Shown here: positions 57,060-64,000 of the stretch, piece after piece | How the letters are laid out: each line of letters begins with the position of its first letter | Numbering within the stretch: position 1 is the first letter of the stretch | Source of the DNA: Paracoccus yeei ATCC BAA-599 | Lineage (GTDB): Bacteria; Pseudomonadota; Alphaproteobacteria; Rhodobacterales; Rhodobacteraceae | NCBI RefSeq assembly: GCF_000622145.1 | Contig: NZ_JHWH01000016.1 | Coordinates: 1 to 64,000, forward strand | DNA length: 64,000 nt | Reading direction: 5' to 3' | Made by a program: the position numbers and the translations under genes | The notes under the pieces: model-generated | Databases searched by the model: none | The model's input: only the letters and a program-made list of their open reading frames with translations | Told to the model about the DNA's origin: nothing

Positions 57060-58564
57060 CAGTCCAGGGCCGCGTCCGAATGGTCGGTCAGGTCCAGCCA
57101 GATGGTCTTGAGCTGGGTATACTGGTCATGGGCATGGATGGAATTGTCCCGCCCGCCAAAGCCGGACTGCTTGTAGCCGCCGAAGGGGGTGGTGATGTCG
57201 CCCTCGCCAAAGCTGTTGACGGTGACGGTCCCGGCCCGCAGCATCCGCGCGCCCCGCAGCGCCCGCTTGCCGTTGGCGGTAAAGATCGACGCCGCCAGCC
57301 CGTATTCGGTGTCGTTGGCGACCGCGATCGCCTCCTCGAAGCTGGACACCGGGATCACGGTCAGGATCGGGCCGAAGATCTCCTCGACCGCCAGCTTCGA
57401 ATCGCGCGCGGCCTGCACCACGGTCGGTTCGATGAAGCCCTCGGCCGGGGACGTGCCGCCCAGCAGGATCGTTTCCTTCTGCGCCGCCTCGAGATAGGCC
57501 GAGACCTTGCCGAAATGGGCCTTGCTGACCAGCGCGCCCACGCGCACCTCGGGGTCCAGCGGATCGCCCAGGATCCATTCGCGGGCATGCGCCTCGACCC
57601 GCGCCATCAGCCGGTCCTGGATGCCCTTCTGCACGATCAGCCGCGACCCGGCCGAGCAGTTCTGCCCCATGTTCCAGAAGGCGCCGTTCACCACGTGGGC
57701 TGCCACCGCATCCAGGTCCTCGGCATCGTCCAGCACGATGCAGGGGTTCTTGCCGCCCAGTTCCAGCACGACCTCTTTCAGGTTGCTGTCGGCCGAATAG
57801 TGCAGGAAGCGCCGCCCCGTGACGGTCGAGCCTGTAAAGCTGACCATGTCCACGTCCGGGTGACGGCCCAGCGGCTCGCCCACCTCGGCGCCCGATCCGG
57901 TCACGACGTTCAGCACGCCGCGCGGCAGCCCGGCCTCGGCGGCGAGTTCCGCCACGCGCAGCGCGGTCAGCGAGGTCTCGGCGGCGGGCTTGACCACCAC
58001 CGAACAGCCTGAGGCCAGCGCCGGGCCGATCTTCCAGGCCAGCATCAGCAGCGGAAAGTTCCAGGGCAGCACCAGGCCCACGACGCCCACGGGTTCGCGG
58101 ACGATCATGGCGATGTGGTTGTCCGAGGCGGGCGCCACCTGGTCATAGATCTTGTCGATCAGCTCGGCGTGCCATTTCAGGACGTGGATGGTTTCCGGCA
58201 CGTCCACCGTCTCGCAGTCGTAGATGGTCTTGCCGGCGTCCAGCGACTCCATCACCGCCAGTTCGCGGGCATTGCGCTCCAGAAGCTTCGCGAACTTCAG
58301 CAGGATCTCCTTGCGCTCGGCCGGGTGCAGGCGCGACCAGCGCCCGTCCTCGAAGGCCTCGCGGGCCTTGGCGACGGCCAGGTCCACGTCCTCGGCCCCG
58401 CAGGCGGCGACCTCGGCCAGCGCCTCGCCGGTGGCGGGGTTCACGGTGGTGAAGGTCTTGCCGCCGATCGCGGGCCGGAAGGTGCCGTCGATGAAGGCGT
58501 TCTGCGGCAGGTCCAGCGACGCCGCGATGGCCTTGTATTCCTGAATGGTCAGCAGATCGGTCAT
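57059..58564 (-). CDS. NAD(P)-dependent aldehyde dehydrogenase (PuuC-like)
   Basis: A 501-aa class of aldehyde dehydrogenase resembling PuuC. Catalytic Cys303 (GQNCSAGSRL) and Glu268 (LELGGKNP); the cofactor loop is FTGSTVTGR at 243-251. It would oxidise an aldehyde made by the DAO-family enzyme, or 2-oxoglutarate semialdehyde if the route is hydroxyproline-like. One base after the DapA-like stop, one base overlap with the oxidase. Confidence 0.92.
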   Translation of the reverse strand: MTDLLTIQEYKAIAASLDLPQNAFIDGTFRPAIGGKTFTTVNPATGEALAEVAACGAEDVDLAVAKAREAFEDGRWSRLHPAERKEILLKFAKLLERNARELAVMESLDAGKTIYDCETVDVPETIHVLKWHAELIDKIYDQVAPASDNHIAMIVREPVGVVGLVLPWNFPLLMLAWKIGPALASGCSVVVKPAAETSLTALRVAELAAEAGLPRGVLNVVTGSGAEVGEPLGRHPDVDMVSFTGSTVTGRRFLHYSADSNLKEVVLELGGKNPCIVLDDAEDLDAVAAHVVNGAFWNMGQNCSAGSRLIVQKGIQDRLMARVEAHAREWILGDPLDPEVRVGALVSKAHFGKVSAYLEAAQKETILLGGTSPAEGFIEPTVVQAARDSKLAVEEIFGPILTVIPVSSFEEAIAVANDTEYGLAASIFTANGKRALRGARMLRAGTVTVNSFGEGDITTPFGGYKQSGFGGRDNSIHAHDQYTQLKTIWLDLTDHSDAALD

Positions 58565-58565
58565 C

Positions 58566-59483
58566 TCAGTTCCCTTCCGTGATCGCGGCGACGGTGGTTT
58601 TCAGCGTGCGGATCACCTGTTCCAGCGCGCGCTTTTCATCCTTGTTCAGCCCCTTCAGCGGCGGGCGCATCGGCCCGGCGGTGATGCCCGAGACCTCGAC
58701 CCCGTGCTTGACGCACTGGATGAACTTGCCGCCCTGTTCCAGCACCCGCATCAAGGGCAGCATCGCCGACATGATCCGGCGGCCCTTGGTGAAATCGCCC
58801 TGCACGGCGCAGGCTTCGTAAAGCGCCACATGCTCCTCGGGCAGGAAGTTCGAGCCGGCGCAGATCCAGCTGCGCGCGCCCCAGGCGAAGAATTCCAGCG
58901 CCTGGTCGTCCATGCCGCAGGACATCTGGATATGCGGATAGTCGCGCGCCAGCAGGTGCACCCGGTTAATGTCGCCCGAGCTTTCCTTGATGCCGATGAC
59001 GTTCTTGGACCGCCCCACGCGATCCAGGAACTCGGTCCCCATCTCGACCGACATCCGGCCGGGATAGTTGTAAAGGATGATCGGCAGCCCGCAGGCGCGG
59101 TCGATGGCCAGCGCGTTCAGGGCGTTTTCCTGTTCCGTGGGCACCGAATAGGGGGGCGTGCCCAGCAGGATCGCATCGGCCCCCATCTCGCGCGCGCCCT
59201 GCGCCAGAGCGATGGAATCGGGCGTGCGCATCGCGCCGGTGCCGACGATGACCGGCAGGCGGCCGGCCACGCGCTCGGTGATGAAGCGCGCCAGCTCCAG
59301 CCGCTCCTCGACCGTCTCGGCATAGTTCTCGCCGGTGGACCCGCCCGAGATCAGCCCGTGCACGCCCGCCGCGATCAGCCGCTCGATCAACTCGGCCAGG
59401 GCATCCAGGTCAAAGCTGCCGTCCGCCTGGAACGGCGTGATGAGGGGGGTGTAGATGCCTTCCAGCACCATCCGGGGTGTCAT
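58566..59483 (-). CDS. dihydrodipicolinate synthase/N-acetylneuraminate lyase superfamily protein
   Basis: A 305-aa class I aldolase-fold protein. Schiff-base Lys166 (GIKESSGD) and Tyr140 (YNYPGR) are present; the pyruvate-binding loop reads GGSTGE (47-52). It is not expected to be the lysine-pathway DapA, because its operon is catabolic. Members of this superfamily include the pyrroline-hydroxycarboxylate deaminase of hydroxyproline breakdown, which also works with a DAO-type dehydrogenase and a semialdehyde dehydrogenase. First gene of the four-gene unit. Confidence 0.88.
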   Translation of the reverse strand: MTPRMVLEGIYTPLITPFQADGSFDLDALAELIERLIAAGVHGLISGGSTGENYAETVEERLELARFITERVAGRLPVIVGTGAMRTPDSIALAQGAREMGADAILLGTPPYSVPTEQENALNALAIDRACGLPIILYNYPGRMSVEMGTEFLDRVGRSKNVIGIKESSGDINRVHLLARDYPHIQMSCGMDDQALEFFAWGARSWICAGSNFLPEEHVALYEACAVQGDFTKGRRIMSAMLPLMRVLEQGGKFIQCVKHGVEVSGITAGPMRPPLKGLNKDEKRALEQVIRTLKTTVAAITEGN

Positions 59484-59560
59484 GTCGCGGCCTCCTGGGT
59501 GTCGGCCCCGCCCCGGGGCCCTTCGCTGTCCCCGGTGGTAAGGCCGCCGGCCCCCGTCCC

Positions 59561-59601
59561 GCAAAGGAGAATGTTCTGGATCGAGGCATTAGAAAAACTG
59601 G
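59561..59601 (-). promoter_or_regulatory. shared regulatory motif, copy 2 (upstream of DapA-like operon)
   Basis: Second copy of the 41-bp sequence at 54615-54655. It ends about 80 bases upstream of the DapA-like start codon. The most conserved blocks, on the minus strand, are CTAATGC, CGA, CAG, ATTCTC and TTTGC. Confidence 0.6.
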
Positions 59602-59656
59602 GGCTGGCCGGCGCGACTGGCCGGCGCGACTGCCCGACGCGGTGCGGCGGCGCAAG

Positions 59657-59680
59657 GCGCGGCCGTCGCGACGGCCGCGC
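59657..59680. repeat. perfect 24-bp palindrome
   Basis: GCGCGGCCGTCG at 59657-59668 is followed directly by its reverse complement to 59680. Just before it, a 13-bp unit TGGCCGGCGCGAC is directly repeated (about 59604-59630). It stands 4 bases from the rpmG terminator and could fold as a second hairpin or terminate a transcript from the other side. Confidence 0.7.
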
Positions 59681-59683
59681 ATG

Positions 59684-59715
59684 AAAAAACCGCGCCCCCT
59701 GTCGGGGACGCGGTT
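59684..59715 (-). terminator. rho-independent terminator of rpmG
   Basis: A 12-bp stem (59688-59699 with 59704-59715, one G-U pair in the minus-strand RNA) closed by GACA and followed by six Ts on the minus strand. It lies 26 bases past the rpmG stop. Confidence 0.92.
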
Positions 59716-59741
59716 CCGCATGATTTCTGTCCGGGCAGATC

Positions 59742-59909
59742 TTACTTGATCTTGCCTTCCTTGTACTCGACATGCTTGCGCACGACCGGGTCGTATTTGT
59801 TGACCGCCATCTTTTCGGTCATCGTGCGGGCGTTCTTCTTGGTGACATAGAAGTGCCCGGTCCCGGCCGTCGAGTTCAGACGGATCTTGATCGTCGTCGG
59901 CTTCGCCAT
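59742..59909 (-). CDS. rpmG: 50S ribosomal protein L33
   Basis: A 55-aa basic ribosomal protein. [20 protein letters not shown] and [14 protein letters not shown] are diagnostic, and it ends [13 protein letters not shown]. It lacks the zinc-binding cysteines, so it is the C-minus form. The frame stays open far upstream, but the start is certain from family alignment and length. Confidence 0.97.
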   Translation of the reverse strand: MAKPTTIKIRLNSTAGTGHFYVTKKNARTMTEKMAVNKYDPVVRKHVEYKEGKIK

Positions 59910-60043
59910 CTCATTGCTCCTGCTGCGGGGCAAAGACGCTGCTGCGAACCCCGTGGAATCTCTTGAAGCCCGCCTTTTACTGCGAGAACGGGCGAAGTCA
60001 ACGGCGAATCGCAGGGTTTTGCGTCGGAACGGCCCAAAGGGCG

Positions 60044-60427
60044 CTAGCCCGCCGTCTCGCGCAGCCAGCGGCCGTGCACCCAGCCGACATCCGGCCCGGT
60101 GATGCGCCGCGCCGGCCCGGCATTGGCGCAGACCCCCTTCTGGTCGGTCTGGCCGCCATCGCGCGCGATGCCCACCCATTCGCCCTGCCGGTCGATGATG
60201 AGCACCCGGTCGCCGTTGTGAAGCCGCCCGATCCGGGCATAGGTGGTGGCCGGGCCGGTGCGGATCGCCAGGAAACCGTCGCCCTCGGCGCGCAGGCCGA
60301 AGACCTCGCCGCCGATGCAGGTGGCGGCCTGGCCGTCGCCCTCGGGCTCGATGACGGGAACGGCCAGCTGTTGCGCCAGCGCGGCCCCGCCCCAGGCCAT
60401 CAGGCCCATCGTCAGCATCATGCGCAT
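60044..60427 (-). CDS. secreted SH3 domain-containing protein
   Basis: A 127-aa protein with a signal peptide ([20 protein letters not shown]) and a bacterial SH3 domain: [36 protein letters not shown]. The final WVHGRWL is typical of SH3b domains that bind cell-wall components. Start 60427 has GGGGGA 7 bases upstream; 60442 is an alternative. Function otherwise unknown. Confidence 0.82.
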   Translation of the reverse strand: MRMMLTMGLMAWGGAALAQQLAVPVIEPEGDGQAATCIGGEVFGLRAEGDGFLAIRTGPATTYARIGRLHNGDRVLIIDRQGEWVGIARDGGQTDQKGVCANAGPARRITGPDVGWVHGRWLRETAG

Positions 60428-60541
60428 GGATCGATCCCCCATGAATCGGGTCGAGCCTAGCATACTGTCCCGCCCTGACACGGGCGAAAAAGGGCCGCTC
60501 GCGAAAAAGCGCGGCGGCGGAAACGAAGGGCGGGCGGAAAA

Positions 60542-60915
60542 TGCGCGGATGGCCTGTAAGCCGGATTTTGTTCCGGGGTCGCCCCCTTCGATGACCATTC
60601 CTCTGGCCCCGCCGTTGCCGACGGGATCTAGCTGCCAACCCGGACCTGCTGGGGCGAAGGCGGCCCTGTCTTGCGACGCGCGGTCCCTATTCGGCATTGC
60701 TCCCGGTGGGGCTTGCCTTGCCGGTCCTGTTGCCAGGCCCGCGGTGGGCTCTTACCCCACCGTTTCACCCTTGCCCGCGGCGGACCACGGGCGGTCTCTT
60801 CTCTGTGGCGCTTTCCCTGGGGTTGCCCCCGCCGGGCGTTACCCGGCACCGTGCCTTCATGGAGTCCGGACTTTCCTCGACGGTCGCCCGCCGCGGTCAT
60901 CCGGCCATCCGCGCA
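60542..60915 (-). ncRNA. rnpB: RNase P RNA (type A)
   Basis: Catalytic RNA of RNase P, which matures tRNA 5' ends. The terminal helix P1 is a perfect 13-bp pairing of 60903-60915 (5') with 60542-60554 (3'). Conserved core elements are visible on the minus strand: GAGGAAAGTCCGGACTCCATG near the 5' end and ACAAAATCCGGCTTACAGGCC at the 3' end, which pair with the tRNA CCA tail region and form P4 and P15. About 374 nt, a usual size. A promoter ends 6 bases upstream of the inferred 5' end. Confidence 0.95.
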
Positions 60916-60920
60916 AGGGG

Positions 60921-60949
60921 CAGATAGGGCGGTCGCGCGCCGGGGTCAA
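60921..60949 (-). promoter_or_regulatory. rnpB: rnpB promoter
   Basis: TTGACC (60949-60944) and TATCTG (60926-60921) on the minus strand are 17 bases apart. The RNA would start about 6 bases later, at the 5' strand of helix P1. One of the clearest sigma-70 type promoters in the window. Confidence 0.85.
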
Positions 60950-61000
60950 GCGCCGCGCCGGCGGCACGGGCGGCATGGGTATTCGGAAGACGGTGAAGGA

Positions 61001-61330
61001 TCAGGGCCGGGACCAGTTGCTGGCGATCTGCGGCAGCCGGTCCTCGATCCAGCCCAGCAGCGCATCGACGCGGGCGGCCGCCTCCTGGCCCAGGGGCGTC
61101 AGTTCGTATTCCACATGCGGCGGCACGGTGCCGAAATCGCGGCGCAGCACCATGCCGTCGGCTTCAAGCCCCTGCAGGGTCTGGGCCAGCATGCGCTCGC
61201 TGACCCCGCCGATGTGCCGGCGCAAGCCGCTGAAGCGCTGCGGCCCCGCCGCCAGGGTCCACAGCACCAGCATCCCCCAGCGCCCCGTCAGCCGCCGCAG
61301 GACGTCGCGCGACGGGCAGGCCGCGGCCAT
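61001..61330 (-). CDS. HxlR family transcriptional regulator (YtfH-like)
   Basis: A 109-aa winged-helix regulator of the HxlR family. LRRLTGRWGMLVLWTLAAGPQRFSGLRRHIGGVSERMLAQTLQGLEADGMV is the DNA-binding core, and a Cys (AAACPSRD) precedes it, as in redox- or quinone-sensing relatives. ATG 61330 has AAGGGG 7 bases upstream; a GTG at 61359 with AGGA is an alternative that adds ten residues. Divergent from a YtfG-like reductase, the same pairing as ytfH-ytfG in enterics. Confidence 0.87.
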   Translation of the reverse strand: MAAACPSRDVLRRLTGRWGMLVLWTLAAGPQRFSGLRRHIGGVSERMLAQTLQGLEADGMVLRRDFGTVPPHVEYELTPLGQEAAARVDALLGWIEDRLPQIASNWSRP

Positions 61331-61360
61331 CAGATCGCCCCTTTGCGGATTTTCCACACT

Positions 61361-61376
61361 AACATTCCTGTATGTT
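61361..61376. promoter_or_regulatory. candidate operator between HxlR gene and reductase
   Basis: AACAT-N6-ATGTT is a 5-bp inverted repeat in an AT-rich stretch that must hold both divergent promoters. Position suggests the HxlR protein binds it. Confidence 0.45.
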
Positions 61377-61434
61377 CTTACTATTGATAAGTTAGGCGCG
61401 TATCTGTTTCCGCACAAGAGTAACGGAGATCATC

Positions 61435-62274
61435 ATGACTGTTGCGATTACCGGAGCCACCGGCCAACTGGGCCGCCTGACCATTGCCAAGCTGAAAACC
61501 CTGCTGCCCGAGGACCAGATCGTCGCCCTGGCGCGGTCGCCCGAAAAGGCCGACCTGGGGGTCGAGACCCGCGCCTTCGACTATGACCAGCCCGAGACGC
61601 TGGCGCCCGCGCTGGCGGGCGTCGAGCGGCTGCTGCTGATTTCGTCGAGCGAGGTCGGCAAGCGCGCGCCCCAGCACCGCACGGTGATCGAGGCCGCCAA
61701 GGCCGCGGGCGTGGGCGAGATCGTCTATACCAGCCTGCTGCATGCCGACCGCTCGCCCCTGTCGCTGGCGGCGGAGCATGTCGAGACCGAGGCGGCGCTG
61801 GCGGAATCGGGCATTCCGCACACGATTCTGCGCAATGGCTGGTATGCCGAGAACTACACCGGGTGGATTCCGACCGCCTTGCAGCATGGCGCGCTGATCG
61901 GCGCGGCGGGCGCGGGCCGGGTGTCGGGCGCGGCGCGGGCGGATTACGCGGAGGCCGCCGCCCGGGTTCTGGCCGAGGGCGGCCATGCCGGGCAGACCTA
62001 TGAGCTGGCCGCGGACGATGCCTGGACGCTGGCGGATCTGGCGGCCGAGGTCTCGCGCCAGAGCGGGCGCGACATTCCCTATGTGGACCTGCCCGAGGCC
62101 GAATACGCCGCCGCGCTGGTCAAGGCCGGGCTGCCCGAGGGCCTTGCGGCGGCGATCGCCGGCTGGGACGCGGGTGCGGCCCAAGGCGCGCTGTTCGACG
62201 ACGGCCGGGCGCTGTCGCGGCTGATCGGGCGGCCGACCACGCCGCTTGCGGACGTCGTGCGCGCCGCGCTTTAG
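61435..62274 (+). CDS. NmrA/SDR family NAD(P)H:quinone oxidoreductase (YtfG/QorB-like)
   Basis: A 279-aa atypical short-chain dehydrogenase. The dinucleotide motif is TGATGQLGRL at the N-terminus. RLLLISSSEVGKRAPQHRTVIEAAKAAGVGEIVYTSLLHAD and ILRNGWYAENYTGWI are characteristic of YtfG/QorB quinone reductases. A good ribosome site (ACGGAG) precedes ATG 61435. Likely induced by quinone or electrophile stress through the divergent HxlR regulator. Its stop overlaps uvrD. Confidence 0.9.
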   Translation: MTVAITGATGQLGRLTIAKLKTLLPEDQIVALARSPEKADLGVETRAFDYDQPETLAPALAGVERLLLISSSEVGKRAPQHRTVIEAAKAAGVGEIVYTSLLHADRSPLSLAAEHVETEAALAESGIPHTILRNGWYAENYTGWIPTALQHGALIGAAGAGRVSGAARADYAEAAARVLAEGGHAGQTYELAADDAWTLADLAAEVSRQSGRDIPYVDLPEAEYAAALVKAGLPEGLAAAIAGWDAGAAQGALFDDGRALSRLIGRPTTPLADVVRAAL

Positions 62275-64000
62275 AACGGCACGTCACCGGTCGAGGCGCC
62301 CGAGGCGGGCTGAACGTAGCCCGCCTTGATGGTCTTGAAGCCCGTCGGAAACTCGACCGTCAGCGTATCCTCGGCGATGCCGCGGATGGTGCCATTGCCG
62401 AATTTCTGGTGAAACACCCGGTCGCCCACGGCATAGCGGGCAGCCGGTTCGGCGTCGATGACGACCGGCGTGCGGTGTACGGGCTGTGTACGTTCGGACG
62501 ACCGCTGCTGCATCCGCTTCCAGCCCGGGGAATTGTAGACATCGGCCTTGAAGGCGCGCTCGTGCATGGCCGAGGTGGCGAAGGGCTGCGCCGCCGCGCC
62601 ATAGCCGCCGCCGTAAAGTCCGGGCGGCGTCAGCACCTCGACATGCTCCTCGGGCAGTTCGTCGATGAAGCGCGAGGGCAGCGAGGACTGCCATTGCCCG
62701 TACATGCGGCGGTTGCCGGCGAAGGTGATGGTGGCCAGCTCCTCGGCCCGGGTGATGCCGACATAGGCCAGGCGGCGCTCCTCCTCGAGACCCTTCATGC
62801 CTGATTCGTCCATGCTGCGCTGGCTGGGGAACAGCCCGTCCTCCCACCCCGGCAGGAAGACGATGGGATATTCCAGCCCCTTGGCGGCGTGCAGCGTCAT
62901 GATGCTGACCTGCTCGGCCTGTTCGCCCGTGTCGTTGTCCATGACCAGCGCGACATGTTCCAGAAAGCCCTGAAGGTTCTCGAACTCCTCCAAGGCCTTG
63001 ATCAGTTCCTTGAGGTTGTCGAGCCGGCCGGGCGCGTCGGGCGACTTGTCGTTCTGCCACATCGCGGTGTAGCCGGATTCGTCCAGGATGCGCTCGGCCA
63101 GTTCGACATGGTTGACCCTGTCGTCCAGCACATCGGCGTGCCAGCGGCCCATGCCCTGAACGAAGTTGCGCAGCGCCGCGCCGCCCTTGCCGCCGATCGC
63201 CTGCGTGGCCACGACCGAGGCCGCGCCCTCGAGCAGCGACAGGCCGCGTTCGCGCGCCTCGCGCTGGATGGTCTGCACCGCCTTGTCGCCCAGACCCCGC
63301 TTCGGCACGTTCACGATGCGCTCGAAGGCGAGGTCGTCGGTCGGGCTGACCGCCAGCCGGAAATAGGCCATGGCGTCGCGGATTTCCTGGCGTTCATAGA
63401 ACCGCGGCCCGCCGACCACCCGATAGGGCAGGCCGATGGTCATGAAGCGGTCCTCGAACGCCCGCATTTGGTGGCTGGCGCGCACGAGGATCGCGATGTC
63501 GTTCAGGCTGCGCTTGCCGATGCTGTGGCGGTGGCCGCCCTGGAACGCCTCGATCTCTTCGCCGATCCAGCGCGCCTCGGCCTCGCTGTCCCAATGGCCG
63601 ATCAGGCGGACGGGCTCGCCGCCCTGGGCCTCGGTCCACAGCGTCTTGCCCAAGCGCCCCTTGTTCGCCGCAATCAATCCCGAGGCGGCGGCCAGGATAT
63701 GCGGGGTGGAACGATAGTTCTGTTCCAGCCGGATCACCTGCGCACCGGGGAAATCCGCCTCGAAGCGCAGGATGTTGCCGACCTCGGCGCCGCGCCAGCC
63801 GTAGATCGACTGGTCGTCGTCGCCCACGCAGCAGATGTTCTTGTGCGCCTGCGCCAGCAGCCGCAGCCACATGTACTGGGCGACGTTGGTGTCCTGGTAT
63901 TCGTCCACCAGGATATAACGGAAGCGGTCCTGCCATTGGCGCAGCACGTCCGGGTGCGCCTGAAAGATGGTGACGCAATGCATCAGGAGGTCGCCGAAAT
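62271..64000 (-). CDS. uvrD: UvrD/PcrA family DNA helicase, C-terminal part (runs off window)
   Basis: Superfamily 1 helicase for nucleotide excision and mismatch repair. The visible 576 codons lack the N-terminal Walker A and continue past 64000, since DFGDLLMHCVTIFQ is an internal segment. The methionine at 63983 is not the start. Seen are motif II VDEYQDTN, motif III QSIYGWRGA, motif IV EQNYRST, motif V TLHAAKGLEYPIVF and motif VI YVGITRAEE. A C-terminal Tudor-like domain (GDRVFHQKFGNGTIRGI) that contacts RNA polymerase is also present. Confidence 0.95.
   Translation of the reverse strand, partial: FGDLLMHCVTIFQAHPDVLRQWQDRFRYILVDEYQDTNVAQYMWLRLLAQAHKNICCVGDDDQSIYGWRGAEVGNILRFEADFPGAQVIRLEQNYRSTPHILAAASGLIAANKGRLGKTLWTEAQGGEPVRLIGHWDSEAEARWIGEEIEAFQGGHRHSIGKRSLNDIAILVRASHQMRAFEDRFMTIGLPYRVVGGPRFYERQEIRDAMAYFRLAVSPTDDLAFERIVNVPKRGLGDKAVQTIQREARERGLSLLEGAASVVATQAIGGKGGAALRNFVQGMGRWHADVLDDRVNHVELAERILDESGYTAMWQNDKSPDAPGRLDNLKELIKALEEFENLQGFLEHVALVMDNDTGEQAEQVSIMTLHAAKGLEYPIVFLPGWEDGLFPSQRSMDESGMKGLEEERRLAYVGITRAEELATITFAGNRRMYGQWQSSLPSRFIDELPEEHVEVLTPPGLYGGGYGAAAQPFATSAMHERAFKADVYNSPGWKRMQQRSSERTQPVHRTPVVIDAEPAARYAVGDRVFHQKFGNGTIRGIAEDTLTVEFPTGFKTIKAGYVQPASGASTGDVPF

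Noticed and set aside
58566..59483. Lysine-biosynthetic dapA
   Set aside because: Catabolic operon context and the GGSTGE loop argue for another member of the superfamily.
63983..64000. Methionine at 63983 as uvrD start
   Set aside because: The residues before it continue the conserved DFGDLL segment and the Walker A domain would be missing; the gene extends past the window.

Overview
This is a GC-rich chromosomal window from an alphaproteobacterium that most resembles Paracoccus or a close relative in the Rhodobacterales. That placement is inferred from gene content and protein flavour: the HutF-type histidine pathway, a Bpt/Ate transferase, a type III sirtuin, a GSPII_E_N-glycosyltransferase fusion and a type-A RNase P RNA. 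I see no tRNA, rRNA 16S/23S, CRISPR array, insertion sequence or phage gene. Nearly all of the window is coding, on both strands, and most of the long antisense open frames are shadows of real genes.

Layout. 1-20 kb is mostly housekeeping: an APC permease, lepA, an EamA transporter, cobB, a solitary phnM, a putative FNR-controlled small RNA, a YqeY protein, carA, a membrane glycosyltransferase, glnE, bpt/ate, ilvB-ilvN, an M48 lipoprotein protease and small conserved proteins. 19.5-29.9 kb is a complete five-step histidine utilisation locus. hutF-hutC are divergent from hutI-hutH-hutG-hutU, which are followed by a four-gene polar amino acid ABC importer. Two near-consensus HutC operators lie in the divergent promoter. 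29.9-30.7 kb is a gene-poor gap. 30.7-34.7 kb is treZ-treY for trehalose synthesis from alpha-glucan, with treZ interrupted by an in-frame TGA at a conserved Trp. 34.8-42.1 kb is a sulfur-scavenging block. It has two SfnB-type flavoenzymes and an NtaA/DszA-type monooxygenase, convergent with a methionine-type importer that has two tandem substrate-binding proteins; a SulP anion transporter follows.

43.9-46.5 kb encodes a large secreted GH-A-type glycoside hydrolase with RTX repeats. 47.2-50.7 kb is a copper-efflux operon (copZ-like, DUF305, copA, cueR) behind a MerR-type promoter with a 19-bp spacer. 50.8-59.5 kb holds a betaine-type ABC importer with two permeases, next to an operon for a DapA-superfamily enzyme, an aldehyde dehydrogenase, a DAO-family oxidase and a LysR regulator. 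A 41-bp sequence shared upstream of both transcription units suggests one regulon for uptake and breakdown of one compound. 59.7-64 kb returns to housekeeping: rpmG with a strong terminator, an SH3 protein, rnpB with its promoter, an HxlR regulator divergent from a YtfG-like quinone reductase, and uvrD, which runs off the right edge.

The observations I rate most worth following are the FNR-box small RNA at 6.78-6.93 kb, the duplicated regulatory motif that ties the betaine-type importer to the DapA/ALDH/DAO operon, the organosulfur block with twin MetQ proteins, and the nonsense-disrupted treZ.
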